64,000 nt of DNA from Alitta virens. Its lineage: Eukaryota > Annelida > Polychaeta > Phyllodocida > Nereididae. The position numbers were made by a program, and so were the translations under genes. Below are positions 10,810 through 22,400 of this stretch, one piece after another. The notes under the pieces are model-generated. The model searched no databases, was not told where the DNA came from, and saw nothing but the letters and a program-made list of their open reading frames with translations. Location of the stretch: contig OW028577.1 in assembly GCA_932294295.1 (NCBI GenBank), forward strand, positions 5,113,001-5,177,000, read 5' to 3'. Each line of letters opens with the position of its first letter. Within the stretch, counting starts at the first letter, position 1.

Positions 10810-11035
10810 AGACAGATCATTTTAAATGTGATTACTATAGAAACTCCTAATTTATAGATTTTTATATTTTTTAACATAAAATCATATTTTTATAATTAAT
10901 GAGATTTCCGAAGAGCTTCCCATCGAAAATAGACCAAATAGAGTTGATATTTATTTTGTAAGTCATCTTGGTATGCTAAGAAGCTGGAGCTGTCAATAAA
11001 TTTTTGCTTTTGTTGAATGAACAATTAGTTAATAA

Positions 11036-11186
11036 TAAAATAAATATGACCCTTTGTTGAAGAAATATGGGGTTTTACGGGTCCTCAGCAAAAATATCGC
11101 CCTTCGCTTCGCGTTTGGCAACATTTTTGCTTTGGACTGATAAAACCACATATTTCTCTCACACCAGGCCATATTTGTATAATAGT
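11036..11186. mobile_element. Palindromic MITE-like element, block A copy
   Basis: An imperfect palindrome of about 150 bp: the left arm has AAATATGACCC and AGAAATATGGGGTTTTACGG, the right arm has CTGATAAAACCACATATTTC and GGCCATATTTGTATAATA. The middle has ATATCGCCCTTCGCTTCG. The block B copy (29939-30092) has the same fold with different substitutions. It has no coding capacity, and arm length and AT-rich ends fit a hairpin-type MITE. Superfamily unknown. Confidence 0.65.
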
Positions 11187-11219
11187 GCTATATGCAACAA
11201 TGAATTCCAATGTAAATCA

Positions 11220-11345
11220 TTTGCAACAGACATTGGCATCTTTGCTTGGGCAAGTGAAAGACCACGGCCAAATGAGATTATAGGATGGAGGCCAGGCCTT
11301 CTCATCTCATCATCACATTTGCCTGTGGTAGCTGCCCTTAATCAC
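11220..11345 (+). mobile_element. SINE-B-derived fragment
   Basis: The segment has GGCAAGTGAAAGACCACGG, then CTTCTCATCTCATCATCAC, then GGTAGCTGCCC, in the order seen in the SINE-B body at 2615-2715. The tRNA-like head is missing. It is shared with block B at 30128-30250. Confidence 0.55.
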
Positions 11346-11570
11346 TGACTTTGTGGATTGAACACATTTCTGAACATGATAAGCATGATAGAGGACAAGA
11401 GAGACATTGGTTTGCCTCTGATGCTTCCTTTGCCTATGTATGATTTCCCAAGGCACCATACTTAGAACTTGAGGTAATAGAATTTCAAAAGAATTGCAGT
11501 GTTACCGAAACACTGAGCACATGAACATCATCATACGATGTTTCTTTCTAGCTATCATTGGCTCAATATC

Positions 11571-11779
11571 AGTCAATCAGCCAGTCAGTCAGCTAGTCAG
11601 TCAGCCAGTCAGTCAGCTAGTCAGTCAGTCAGTCAGCTAGTCAATCAGTCAGTCAGCCAGTCAGTCAGCTAGTCAGTCACTCAGCCAGTCAGTCAGTCAG
11701 CTAGTCAGCCAGTCAGTCAGTCAGCTTGTCAGCCAGCCAGTCAGCTAGTCAGCCAGCCAGTCAGTCAGTCAGTCAGATG
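11571..11779. repeat. (CAGT)n / CAGTCAGCTAGT minisatellite
   Basis: Irregular array of CAGT, CAGC and TAGT tetramers grouped into 8- and 12-bp higher units. The same array, with different internal order, occurs in block B at 30477-30690. It predates the A/B duplication and has been rearranged independently in each. Confidence 0.93.
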
Positions 11780-12684
11780 CATGCATGCTCAATTTCTTCC
11801 CATTCTACTGAACAATTTCCAATTCGTAGACCAGTATGCGTTTACCCTACCTCCAGATTACCATTTCTCCTGGACCTATTTCCTGAACTGCCGGCTCTAT
11901 CTGTTTATCCTGCAACCAATTGCAACCTGGAATTGGCCAAATGCCCCAATCTGCAACACCATGTTAGACCCTGAACAATAGCATACATTGGGCTGGGCTA
12001 GCAAGGGTTCTAAGACGGTTGTAGCGTCTGACACAATTTAGGCTGCGATTTTTCTTGGTTAGTTTCAGTGGCAATGTCTTGCTTTGGACGTTTGCATGCT
12101 AAACTAATCTTTATGCCTGAATACTGGTACTATATGACAAAATCTAATGCATTGATTAATCACTGTTTTTGTTTTAATAAGTATATTATTCAAAATGCTT
12201 CTTGGGTATATTGTTTTAACTAATTTTGTGACGGTGAATGTATTTTTTTTATTTTTGGCATCTTCATCCAGGACAGCAACTGTTACTTCCACATAACAAT
12301 GAAATCTTGTTCTTCGATCATTGGCTAACACCTGTTTCAAGTATTATATGAAAATTATTCTGTTTACATCTTTCACAAGGTCAAAGTATCCCGTCATAAA
12401 ACGCACAAAGAAATACCGTGCAGCAACCATTTACAAGGAACATAAAAACACAACAATCGTATGTTTCATCCATTAGGGACCTTCTATCGATCTTTCATGT
12501 TGTTTTGTCATTTCTTTCGTGCTTTCTACGAAGATGTTTCGTATCAATAAAAACAGCATAAAAAAGATGGTATTCACAAAGAAGCACAGAAGCTGATGGA
12601 TCATGAAAAGTAAACCTGTGTTATTACTATTTCAAGATCCTCATCTCAATACAAAATGTGGATGCAAGTTTTGGGCTTTCATAA

Positions 12685-12851
12685 TCAATCAATCTATCTA
12701 TCAATCTATCAATCTATTAGTCAATCTATCTATCAATATATCAATCTATCAGTCAATCTATCAATCTATCAATCTGTCTATCAATCTATCAATCTATCAG
12801 TCAATCTATCTATCAATATATCAATCTATCAGTCAATCTATCTATCAGTCA

Positions 12852-12917
<66 letters not shown>
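12685..12917. repeat. (TATC)n and CAATCTAT microsatellite
   Basis: Starts as an irregular CAATCTATCTAT mixture and becomes a pure TATC run from about 12851 to 12915. It lies just beyond the end of block A and is absent from block B. The open frames across it (repeated SIYQ, LSIN) are repeat artefacts. Confidence 0.95.
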
Positions 12918-14654
12918 TTCAGGAGCTATAATTTACAACAATGATAATGATAGCACTTTGGCAGAATAACACGTTTATGGCGATGTGGAATTAGCTAGTA
13001 GTATATAGATTTGAATGGATATACGATCAGATTATGCAATCACTGTACTTGCCAGACACGAGACAATGCAGATGAATTATGAATATGGCACTTATCACAC
13101 TGATCTACTTTAATATGAAAGCTACACAAAGTACATATTAAATAAATAATGGTATTGAATAAATATTTAATTTATTTCCAAGAGTGCAGTTTGCTTTCAA
13201 AGCAACAAGAGGAAAAATAAAAATAAAATCTGGAAAAAAAAAACTGAAAAAATGTAGAGGCATTTAGAGGGAAATGGAAACATATCCTATCCAACAACGA
13301 AAACTTTTTATTATTCCATTGTCTTCTTCAGGTACCAACTGTCAAGTATATATTTCAAATGTGACCTTTCTTAAGGGCCAACACTGCCAATGTTTGACAT
13401 GCATTTTCTTTTTACTTGTTTTTACTTGTTTTACATGTTTTTATACTGTGCCATATGAAAAACTCCTAGGAGATTATGTAACCCAGTGAAAATATATTAA
13501 TAATAAATAATAAATAAATAAATATCATATCATGTTTGTCATTAAAACTTCCTCATTCCATTATATCAGCAAAGGTACAATAATAAGACATGTTAATTTA
13601 TGGCCTCTATACATACAGTTCCAAATTAGTTGATTTTTCAAAGTATTCTTGTATTTTGTGAATAAATTAACTAAACATTATTTAAAGCAACTGTCAGAGA
13701 AAATCAACTAAATATAAATTATTTGGAAGGTGGGAAATTGGTTTATATTGAATTTCAAAGAAAGACTTGATCGAGGTTTGCTGGGCTGCCAATAAAGTTG
13801 TTAAGATTCAAAAACAGGACACTTGAGACGGTTTATACATAACAGCGCAATGACATGTGCCTGTAGTAGTATTCAAAATTAATTTCCACCTGTTTCAAGG
13901 TAATTTTCTATCATACATGGCACTGAGCAGCACAAAATGGACAGAAATTACTGCAACAAATCAAACTCCAATTCTAACATTTAAATTGAGGCTTGCTATA
14001 TTCTCTCTTATAATTTCTGCTACTTCTCTGTGACCATAACAAATAGCCGGAATGATGACAACAGGGCAAAAAGTTTTCGACTGAAAGATAATATGTTCAC
14101 CCGAAGTTACTTGAAAGTGTTTTGTTTAGGTTAGAGAGTTGGGGTTGACTGAAGGGTGGTAATTCTGCCCCAAATATGGACGAAAAAAAAAGTGGAAATT
14201 TATTGAAAAGCCCATGTATGTAACAAGTCACAAGGACCTCTTAATTGAGGAAAACATTTTATTTAATTAATACAGACAAAGCCTGGTTTGCTAACTTATT
14301 ACATTGGAATCTGCAATAAATGGTAATTCATTGCAGACGCTATCAAATTACCTAAGGATTTGGGTGAGGATAGCTATCATTACATTTGCACATTTTAAAA
14401 AGTGTGAACTTAATTATACTCACTGCAGACTGCTTCAATGGCATCATTTCCATTATCGTCATAGCCAACAGGAAAATCGTAAGGTACTATCAATGAATAA
14501 TAATAACTGTCGGAACAATTGACTGTGATGCCATAGCAACGCCATTTGGCTGATGTACTTGACCTACGTATCATCCTGAAAGGGCATGGAAAAACATCAG
14601 TTGGAGAGAAAGAAAGTTATGGCAAACAGCAGACTTGAAACACTCTGACTGAGA
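12918..14654. other. No gene recognised; small AAT-rich run
   Basis: AT-rich sequence. The only structured item is an AATAAATAATAAATAAATAA run at about 13498-13527. No repeat partner or coding motif was found. The 3' part may hold the degenerate 5' portion of the LINE that is first recognisable near 14655. Confidence 0.4.
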
Positions 14655-16569
14655 TTGGAACATGGTACATGTTTACAAAAAACAAAAGAAATCTAGTCAA
14701 TAAACTGAAAAGACAATCTGTTCAAAATACTTTGATAAGAAATGTAATGCTAAAAGCAATAATGATTTCAATTTCTGGCAGACAGTCAAACCATTTATCA
14801 CTGACAAGTCAAAGTCAAATGTCCAGAACATTACGTTATATGAAAATGACACCCTTATAAATGATACCTTTGAAGTTACTAATGTCAATGACCACTTTGG
14901 AAATGTTACACAGGACCTTTGTGAGCCCGAAGTCTTAAATAGTAAATCAACAGATGAAATCATAGATCACTACAAAAATCACTCAAGCATAGCACTGATT
15001 CGTGAGAAGGTTAATTGTGAAAATAAATTTAAATTCAGAAATATTTCTCACGCAAGTGTTTATAAAAAGCTTAAAGATTGACAAAGCCGAAGGTTTTGAT
15101 AATATTTCTCCAAAATTCTTAAAGATAGGGGCCAATTCATTAAGCACAATATTAACACCAATAATCAATCACAGCATTGAAACAATAAACTTTCCTGACC
15201 ATGCAAAGAAAGCTGAAGTATCACCCCTTTATAAAAAGTCAGACCAACCAGATAAAGGTAACTATAGACCGCTTAGTATTCTGTCGTCAACCTCAAAGAT
15301 CTTTGAAAATGTCATATGTGAACAGATGATGGAACACATAAAAGAATTACTCAGCACTGATCTTTCAGCATATAGAAAAAACTATAGTTGCAATAATGTT
15401 CTTATAAAATGTGTAGAAAATTGGCGTAAAGCACTTGATGATAATAAGCATGTAGGTTGTATTCTAATTGATCTATCAAAAGCCTTTGATTCACTACCAC
15501 ATGGTCTGCTTATAGCTAAATTACACGCATATGGTACTATGCAGTCATGTGATTACTTAAGAAGTTACCAACAAATAGAAACCAACTTGTTAAGATAGGC
15601 AAAATAAAAAGTGACTGGCTAACCTTGAAGACAGGCGTGCCACAAGGGTCCGTCACTGGTCCACTTCTGTCTAACATTTTCATTAGTGATTTCATCTTTC
15701 TCTTACAAAACGAATGTGATGTTTTCAATTATGCAGATGACAATACACTTTCTTTTTCTCACCACAATCCCTCTCAAATCAAACTCACATTAGAACATGC
15801 CTCCCGAACAGCACTTTGTTGGTTCAAAAATAACTACATGAAGGCCAATCCCTCAAAGTTCCAAGCCATATGTTTTAGTAAAGATGACATCTCAATACAA
15901 TATGAAATAGATGGTAGCAAAGTCAATTCAGAAAGCACAGTCAAGCTACTAGGTGTCCACATAGATAGAAAACTGACTTTTTCCCATCATGTCTCCGTAA
16001 TATGCAAGAAAGCTGCTAGGCAGATAAATGTACTGCAAAGATTATGCAAATATTTTGATTTTTCTACTAAGATGCGAATTTATGAATCATTTATTGTGTC
16101 TAACTTTCTCTATTGCTCAGTTGTCTTCGATGCTTTCATTATAACAAATGATAGAAAGATAGAAACACTAAATGAAAGAGCACTAAGACTTGTATGTAAT
16201 GACTACCTGTCTACGTATAAACAAATTTTAAGTCAATCAAAGAAGTCAATGCTTTACATTTTACGCAAATATGGTCTCGTCGAACAAGTTTTCAAAATCT
16301 TAAATGGTACTTCATTTCCAGTGAAACCCTCCTTCTTCAAAATACAATGTACACCTTACTCTATCATGCGAGATAATATGAAATTAATGAAGCCTAGATA
16401 TAATACAGTTCAGTACGGGTATAAAAGTATTTCTTATCAGGGTGCATTGTTATGGAATAACCTTCCAGTAAATGTTAAACGTACTCAAGAAATAAAGGAT
16501 CTTAAAAATCTACTTGTCAAATGTAACATATTTAATGCTTGTCAATGTTTTTTAGAAGCAATGAAATGA
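14655..16569 (+). pseudogene. LINE ORF2 pseudogene: reverse transcriptase and C-terminal domain
   Basis: The best-preserved mobile-element gene in the window. In order: a linker with NNDFNFWQTVKPFITDK (about 14755-14810); RT block KAEGFDNISPKFLK (about 15083-15125); NYRPLSILSSTSKIFE (about 15260-15310); catalytic block IDLSKAFDSL (about 15467-15500); GVPQGSVTGPLL (from 15634); YADD, the metal-binding active-site motif, at 15730-15741; then NERALRLVCNDYL and LWNNLPVNVK before a stop at 16567-16569. At least three frameshifts are visible: near 14745, near 15065 and near 15565, where the frame RSY-LTNRNQLVKIG continues one base out of phase. No endonuclease domain could be recognised upstream. 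The order of blocks fits the CR1/Jockey-type non-LTR group; I cannot assign the clade more closely. The frameshifts mean it cannot make a full protein. Confidence 0.9.
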
Positions 16570-17355
16570 ATGCAACCGATGCTTTAAAGCTGTCTGGAAA
16601 GTCCATTGCTGGTAACATTTTCCTAGTGCCTTTTATATAAGGTGATTCTCCTCTGTAACCTTGTCTTCTGTCATAATGATGGTGGCATCACGAAGGAACA
16701 GGGTTCTAATTACACCCAGCCAGGTGAAGGGTGTAATGGAACTTCCTGTATCTCTAAACCTCAGTAAGCCTGAAACTGTCTGCCAGACATTGTCTGTTAG
16801 GAAACAGATGAAACATTGCTCAAACAAAAGTAAGTCCAGAGAACTGTCTTAACCTTCACAATAACACTAACACTTTGCTAATATCTTGCTTGGTAGAGGC
16901 ACAGGAAAGGATGCCACATTAGATATGGCAAAATCAAGCTCTCTCTGGCCATGTGAGCCCTGCTAATGGAGTGATATTTTTGATTATTGGGAGTCAAAAC
17001 CTCAAGTGGTCATTAGGGATATACATGCATTAATGAAATCCAAGTCCACAACACCTTGCCTGTTGGCTGGCGAGCATTTCTCTTTGGCTCAATCGGCAGA
17101 GGCATTGGAAAGGTTAACAAACTAGGTCATAAAATTCAAAAACCTGCAGAGGCTGTTGTCTTTTTCGCCAAAACACCCAGCTGCTCCAAATATGTGTAAT
17201 CATATGATTTTAACATTGATTTACATGAGATTATCACACCACTAAAGAACCATTGTCAATCATTATTACAATTTTGTCAAATGTGTTCCTACTTAATTAG
17301 TGTAGGGTAGTCTCTACTGCCCAGATTAAAAAATTAATTAATTCTGTATCATCTA
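16570..17355. other. No firm feature; weak exon-like stretch at 16640-16832
   Basis: A frame on the plus strand through 16661-16832 includes RNRVLITPSQVKGVMELPVS and ends beside a good 5' splice-site match, AAAAGTAAGT, at about 16827. The opposite strand is also open. No family is recognised, so I do not call a gene. Confidence 0.25.
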
Positions 17356-17871
17356 TATAGTGTCCTGCAAATGTATTGGAATATCTCAATCATCTGCGTG
17401 TATTTGCTTAAAATGAGCAACATGCAAAATACTAAGTGTGCATCAGATATCAAACTGGATACATGATTGTTTATTATGGCTACTAATCAAGAGTTTGTAA
17501 TGGATGAGCAAATTTAGTGCACGATTCCTGAGGTCAATATATTTTTGCAAAAGTTTTGGGACACCCGTTTGGAATTGAAAGTATAGGAAACACTGCTGTC
17601 AAAATACTTTAGCTGTGAGACCCCTTTGGTTGTTAATATATTGTTAATCACGACCCAATACATTGGCAAAAATGTATGAGTCTCAAGAATCATATATAAG
17701 TTCATACACTTTCTCATTCAATACGAAAAGCTTCTCAAAAAAGGCCATCACTTACATGAGCCTCTGAAGTCAGTTTTAGAATGTGAGATACATGTATACT
17801 TCAGCATTTTGGGAGTTGCTCAAACTAAAAGGATGATTAGGATGTCCTAATACTTTTGGATGGCATTGTAT
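17356..17871. mobile_element. Tc1/mariner-type MITE, degenerate
   Basis: The left end AGTGTCCTGCAAATGTATTG and the right end CCTAATACTTTTGGATGGCA are imperfect inverted repeats of about 25 bp with TA dinucleotides at both borders. This is the pattern of Tc1/mariner elements, whose ends often read CAGT...CAAAAGTATT. The roughly 515-bp interior has no recognisable transposase (no DDE/D motif), so it is non-autonomous or decayed. It lies 35 bp upstream of the gypsy tail. Confidence 0.65.
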
Positions 17872-17906
17872 ATGCAATTTACATGGCCAATTCATCTCCT
17901 GGGTAA

Positions 17907-18128
17907 GTTGGATGGCTGACTAAAGACAATCCCAATTATGGAAAATCACCAAGTGCTGTCAAGTCATCATCCGCTGAATGTGCAGATAGTGACTCTGTTC
18001 CTATGAGATCGGAGAAACGTTATCCAAGTCGCGAACACAAATCACCTAGTTATTTGAAAGACTATGCTAAATTAACTTTAAAACAGAGACATTTTTCAAG
18101 TAGTTATAGTATTGTGTGTAACTCTTAA
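17907..18128 (+). pseudogene. C-terminal tail of a Ty3/gypsy pol polyprotein
   Basis: A 73-codon open stretch without its own start. It contains MRSEKRYPSREHKSPSYLKDY and then a stop. The R-x-x-R/K-P-P-x-Y-L-x-D-Y pattern just before the stop is the usual end of Ty3/gypsy integrase polyproteins. The element's PPT and LTR follow about 0.5 kb downstream in the right order. The rest of gag-pol is missing: sequence upstream of 17907 is unrelated, so this is a 5'-truncated fragment or was cut by rearrangement. Confidence 0.6.
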
Positions 18129-18610
18129 TTCTTGGGATAATTCTGATTGTGTAAATTCTGATAAGTGAATTTCAAGTGTTCATTTCAAGTTATTGTTGCT
18201 GTATTGTTCAAGATGTTAAACTCAAGTAATAGTTTTGCATATTAATATTTAGATGACATTATATAACATAGAGGTACTTGTTCAACCTCAAGGTTTTCAT
18301 TTTGGAAATTCATTTATGAAAGTAATTGCTAATCTTCTAAAATTGCATTCTTAAGTGCATTGCATTTCCTAAGTGGTATGTAAAGTAATTTCTGCTAAGA
18401 GGTTGTTCAGCAGTTAGATCGTGTATAAGTTCAAGTAGTTTATCTGGCATACATGTATTTTCTAACAACTTGTCACAACCTCTCTCGATAATAATCTGGT
18501 AACAATTAATGTCAAAATTGATGTACAATTTACATTGTCCACTTTATTGATATTGTTCAACCTCATACTGTCACATAAGGTAAATTTTCCTGTCATGTTC
18601 AGTATTTCTT

Positions 18611-18623
18611 TTACAAGGGAAGA
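18611..18623 (+). promoter_or_regulatory. Polypurine tract next to the 3' LTR
   Basis: ACAAGGGAAGA immediately precedes the LTR start TGTTATG. In LTR retrotransposons such a purine run primes plus-strand synthesis. Placement and sequence are as expected. Confidence 0.55.
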
Positions 18624-18777
18624 TGTTATGTATTGAGTGATCAGTTGGTCTGTACTTCATTTCCTGTTGTTAGTACATGAATAAACACCAGGGGGCTTCG
18701 AGTTCGTTCCGCCATCTTACCACATGTTGTGTGATTTCTCTACTGCATAAATTCACAAATTAACTCAATATACAACA
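18624..18777 (+). mobile_element. Short 3' LTR of the Ty3/gypsy element (about 154 bp)
   Basis: Starts TGTTATGTATTGAGTGATCA and ends ACAACA, giving the TG...CA termini. An internal AATAAA at about 18680 is a plausible polyadenylation signal. The short length and TGTTATG start are common in several gypsy lineages of marine invertebrates. The second LTR is not in the window, so the right border is inferred from the terminal dinucleotide. Confidence 0.55.
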
Positions 18778-19309
18778 AAATCATTCAAAGTTCAGAAAGT
18801 GCCCACATGATCCTCTTAGATTAATTTTATTTAATAAACCTAAACATCATCATATGGGATAAATTTAAAGAAAAAAAAAAACCTAGATTTTTCAGTCTTT
18901 TTTGAACTAGCATATTTTCTTACATGAATCTGAGAGGGTCATGCGGAGCCCTTTAGATGATCTGACATGGAATAACCCAATTGGGTTTTTACTGTATTAC
19001 CACTACAAGAACAACAATTTCTTGGGCTATTTAGTAGTTTCATCTAAATGTGTTAGCCTCTAAGATTCAGACAAACAAAATTAAGTATAATTGTTGTCTC
19101 ATCACTCACAGAACTTATTCAGATCATGCAGTTCGATCAAACTTATATAGAGGTATACAGATTGTAAGAGAACCACCTTGCACGATATCTGGAAGGGACC
19201 ACACTGGAAATAAGTTTTCGAACTTAAATGTGCTATCCCAATGGCACTAAAACAGTGTACTTCTTGCACTTCAGTCTTGTATGTACATCCTTTTGATGTT
19301 ATTGAATAA
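18778..19309. other. No gene recognised
   Basis: AT-rich sequence between the gypsy LTR and a LINE 3' end; no motif or repeat partner. Confidence 0.4.
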
Positions 19310-19750
19310 AGTCTATCTATCTAAATATACTCAAAGAAGAGGTTATTTCATGGCTCTTTCAATGTTTAAAGCTATCCATTGGCTGGCCCCACACTACTTA
19401 TGTGATGAGATCATAATGCAAACTATTAGTCGTCTCACCAGAAATTTTGATCAAAATGACGTTTAGGCACTATCCTGGAATTGAAATATATACCAAAATG
19501 GTTTTATTCACCAAGGACCATTTTTATGGAACAGCCTTCCTGGTGCTATAAAAGATTCCGCTTATATTGATGATTTTAACTTTAAGTCCAAATGTAAAGC
19601 TTATTTTATTAATGTATTTATTTGACTTTTGTTATTTAATTGCAATTTTGCTATTGCTTTATCTTGTAATATCAATATTTTGTATTTTATTGTTGCCTAA
19701 AAACTAGGCCATATTGTAAAACAGTGTATTTATATATTTACCCTGTTTTA
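19310..19750 (+). pseudogene. LINE 3' end fragment
   Basis: Frames give QRRGYFMALSMFKAIHWLAP, then after a frameshift HQGPFLWNSLPGAIKDSA and FKSKCKAYFINVFI followed by a stop. This is the same ORF2 C-terminal pattern as at 5085, with an AT-rich 3' UTR. No RT core. Confidence 0.75.
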
Positions 19751-20039
19751 AAGAGACATGCCCCGTCCCCCTCCCACCGCACCAGCCTTGATGTCTAACA
19801 CAGGCCTATAAAATGACTGACAGGGACATCTAACATTCATGCTTTTGCCCCGCCAGTGCCTGTGGGGCCTGGCTTGTTGCATGATATCTATGAAACGAAT
19901 ATATACAGTATAAACTCAAGATTAATAACAAAAAGAAAATATTTAAAACAATGATTTGCACCCAAAAAAGAGGATTAGCAAAAACCCCAGATAATCAATT
20001 TGTGGCTAAATATTCTATAATATCACAGATATCTTTTTT

Positions 20040-20757
20040 ACTCAGACTAAAGTCTTCACACAACTCATCCCTGATCAATGCTGATATGAATTAGTTCCAT
20101 AATTTGAACACCAATTATTTGGTCACTCTTTAAAACAGTTTTGTAGTACTTTTCTTTTACAAGTTTACTAATATAGCTTGGACTACAATCAATCGCATCA
20201 TGTGGTTTTATACCATACTTATTATAGACAATTCTGAAATGTCCAGCCATTACATACATGTCTAAACTGCTGCACATACTAAATAGAAAATTGACTGTAT
20301 TTTTTGTTATGTCTACACCCAGATGACATGTGCCTGAGGAATCGTATATCTACTATAGCATTGAGTGGTAATAAACTGGTGATACAGGGTAAAAGATTAC
20401 AATGTGTTCTGTTTTGTAATTTAAAAAGCCTCCTCAAAGCTTTAAGCCAAGTTACTCTTTACACCATATAAATTGTACAGTATTGCTGAAACAAGGAACC
20501 TTTGACCTCAGAAGATAAACAATCCAGATCTCCAGCAAATGCATTAAACTTCTTGTTAAAATCAGTTTGGCAATAAGTTTTGTTACAATTGGTGCCAACA
20601 TAGGGTCTGTTCTATTACCTTTTAACAAATATCCAAGATAAACCATATCCCTCACAAATGACTTTCCGTCTATTGACATAAAATTCAGGCTCAATATTAG
20701 AGTCACACCTTCTAACACAATGGCTTGACATTTACTACCATTAAACTTAATCATAAG
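20040..20757 (-). pseudogene. Antisense LINE ORF2 fragment
   Basis: On the minus strand, 20754-20600 reads FNGSKCQAIVLEG and SIDGKSFVRDMVYLGYLL, which matches the segment just after the YADD box of LINE reverse transcriptases (F-N-x-x-K-C ... V-x-Y-L-G). Further downstream, 20277-20065 reads GHFRIVYNKYGIKPHDAIDC. Frameshifts and stops separate the parts. Its end abuts the 41-bp inverted repeat at 20759. Confidence 0.65.
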
Positions 20758-20758
20758 T

Positions 20759-20993
20759 CATGTGTGCACACATTATGTGAATATAAAATCATTAATGTGT
20801 CCATGATTTTGATATAAAATGTATAATTAAACAGCCTTCATTAAGACCACCCAGTCGAAAAGCAGTAAAAAAATAATTGTGATCAGGAATCCAGGGTGGC
20901 CTTTACATGAAGTTGGTGTGTAATTTCATTGCATGTACACCAAATATGATTCCACATTAATGATTTCATATTCACATAATGTGTGCACACATG
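20759..20993. repeat. Inverted repeat, 41-bp arms, 153-bp spacer
   Basis: 20759-20799 is the reverse complement of 20953-20993 with one mismatch. The arms contain the self-complementary TGTGTGCACACA. The right arm is also present in block D (about 32745-32780), but the left arm is outside the C/D homology and unique to this locus. Confidence 0.93.
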
Positions 20994-21484
20994 TGTAAAT
21001 TTTTGGAAATGCAAAAGCTTCCTAAAATCTGCTAGCACAATGCCTTTGATAAGATGAAAGTGAGATAAAAATGAATGAAATATTCAACACGTGCTCAAAA
21101 ATCAAGAAACAAATACAATAAAACCAACCAGAGCATAATATTATGAAGCTTAAAAGAAGAACAAATTCGTAAACTTCATAAAGAAAAGAGATTCATGGAA
21201 TTTACAACTGAAACATCTGTATGTTTCTCCGGTTTCTTCTGTTAAGTATTTGTGTATAATCGTTCAGACTTATTAAATAGCTGCTTTCTGGCTGTGAAGA
21301 TGAAATCCATTTGTATGTAGTTTTGTCATAGGCCTACTTCAGTTTACAAATGATCAGGTGCACCTATTGTTTGGAAATGTCACTAGAAACTCAAATTCCC
21401 TGTAATAATCAGTTGTCATGGTAACAGTAAAAACTAATTTTAGAAGCAAGAACTAAGCAAATTCTACCTGCTCAGTTTACCAAC

Positions 21485-22042
21485 TTAGCTGCTTTAAGAT
21501 TCATCATCCATTAACAATTGTGACATGTACTTCCTCCGTTATGGAAGGAAGAAGGTAATGAAAATGAATGATATTGGATTTCCAATTAACAAAGACTCGG
21601 ATGAAACCAACAGGCTTTAAATCTAACACACACAAAAAGGCATTATTCCACAACCAAGCTCAATGATACTTTTGCATCTAGTACAAGGTGTGTGAGTAAG
21701 ACAGGCTTTACGTCCTAAATAAAAATGCACCAGATAGAGCTGATCAGGAATGGCAGGTGCCAAGACAATGAGGCCAAAGATGAAGCAAGTTTCCAACATG
21801 GGCTGGATTCAAACTCAGGACCCAGTGGTTGGCAGCCCAGTGTGTGATTCAAATTTATATTAAAGTGGAGTTTGCCATTGCAAAGACTGTAATCTCTCTG
21901 CTGAAGGTCCCTGGTTCGATACCAGGTTTGGAAACTCTTCATGTGCTACATAGCCTACATCCCAGCTGGATGGATATCAACAATGACAGTGACAATGAAA
22001 TATTTTGCCCCAAAGTAGTTACAAAAGAGGCTATGAGACCAA
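21485..22042. repeat. Composite repeat (antisense SINE-A plus SINE-B), block C copy
   Basis: Matches 10243-10800 and 33888-34370. Antisense SINE-A occupies about 21690-21843. The SINE-B-like GGTTCGATACCAGG is at about 21912. The block C copy lacks the 5' part (GATGCTATTAAGTTATAC...) that the other two copies have, so it is truncated at its left edge. A SINE-B tail (22119-22199) follows further downstream. Confidence 0.8.
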
Positions 22043-22400
22043 TCTAAGACAATTTGTAGGTCGCTTTTGAGGGGTCACCTTATAATTTGACATTATGGAA
22101 ATAATTAATTTGAATTGATGGAATTCCAAGCCTTATTTCATCATTAAGTGTACCTCTGACAGCTTGTCATATGAGCTTAACACCCTTAGGGATGAGACAT
22201 TATAGTTCAAAGTTAACACTAAAGTAACAATTAGTTCACAATCTGAGTTTATGAAGAGGTTTTCCCCATAGGTAAAAATGCAATAGAAGATTGGTCTGCA
22301 TGTGTTCGTGATTTCAATTGGGTATTCGATTTAACATTAATGCTGAACAGTTAAAGTTGGTAATAGCAATGTACTGATATTTGTTAGATATGTAAAGATA

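Larger units (their letters stand above)
9223..12617. repeat. Duplicated block A (partner: block B, 28972-31543)
   Basis: From about 9223 to 10011 and from 10810 to about 12617 this segment aligns in the same orientation with 28972-31543. Shared landmarks are AAAGACGCCAGCAGCGGAG, a conserved CCAAT/GACGTCA cluster (9832-9890), a palindromic element, a CAGT-type minisatellite and a SINE-B tail. Block A carries one extra 798-bp insertion (10012-10809). Many point differences and small indels show that the duplication is not recent. Confidence 0.92.

Noticed and set aside
11726..11981. Frame starting SASQSASQPASQ
   Set aside because: It begins in the CAGT minisatellite, and the part beyond the repeat is not conserved as a frame in block B.
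12603..12944. Open frames rich in SIYQ/LSIN
   Set aside because: Translation of the TATC/CAATCTAT microsatellite.
16640..16832. Host exon with AAAAGTAAGT donor
   Set aside because: No acceptor or protein family could be identified and the opposite strand is equally open.
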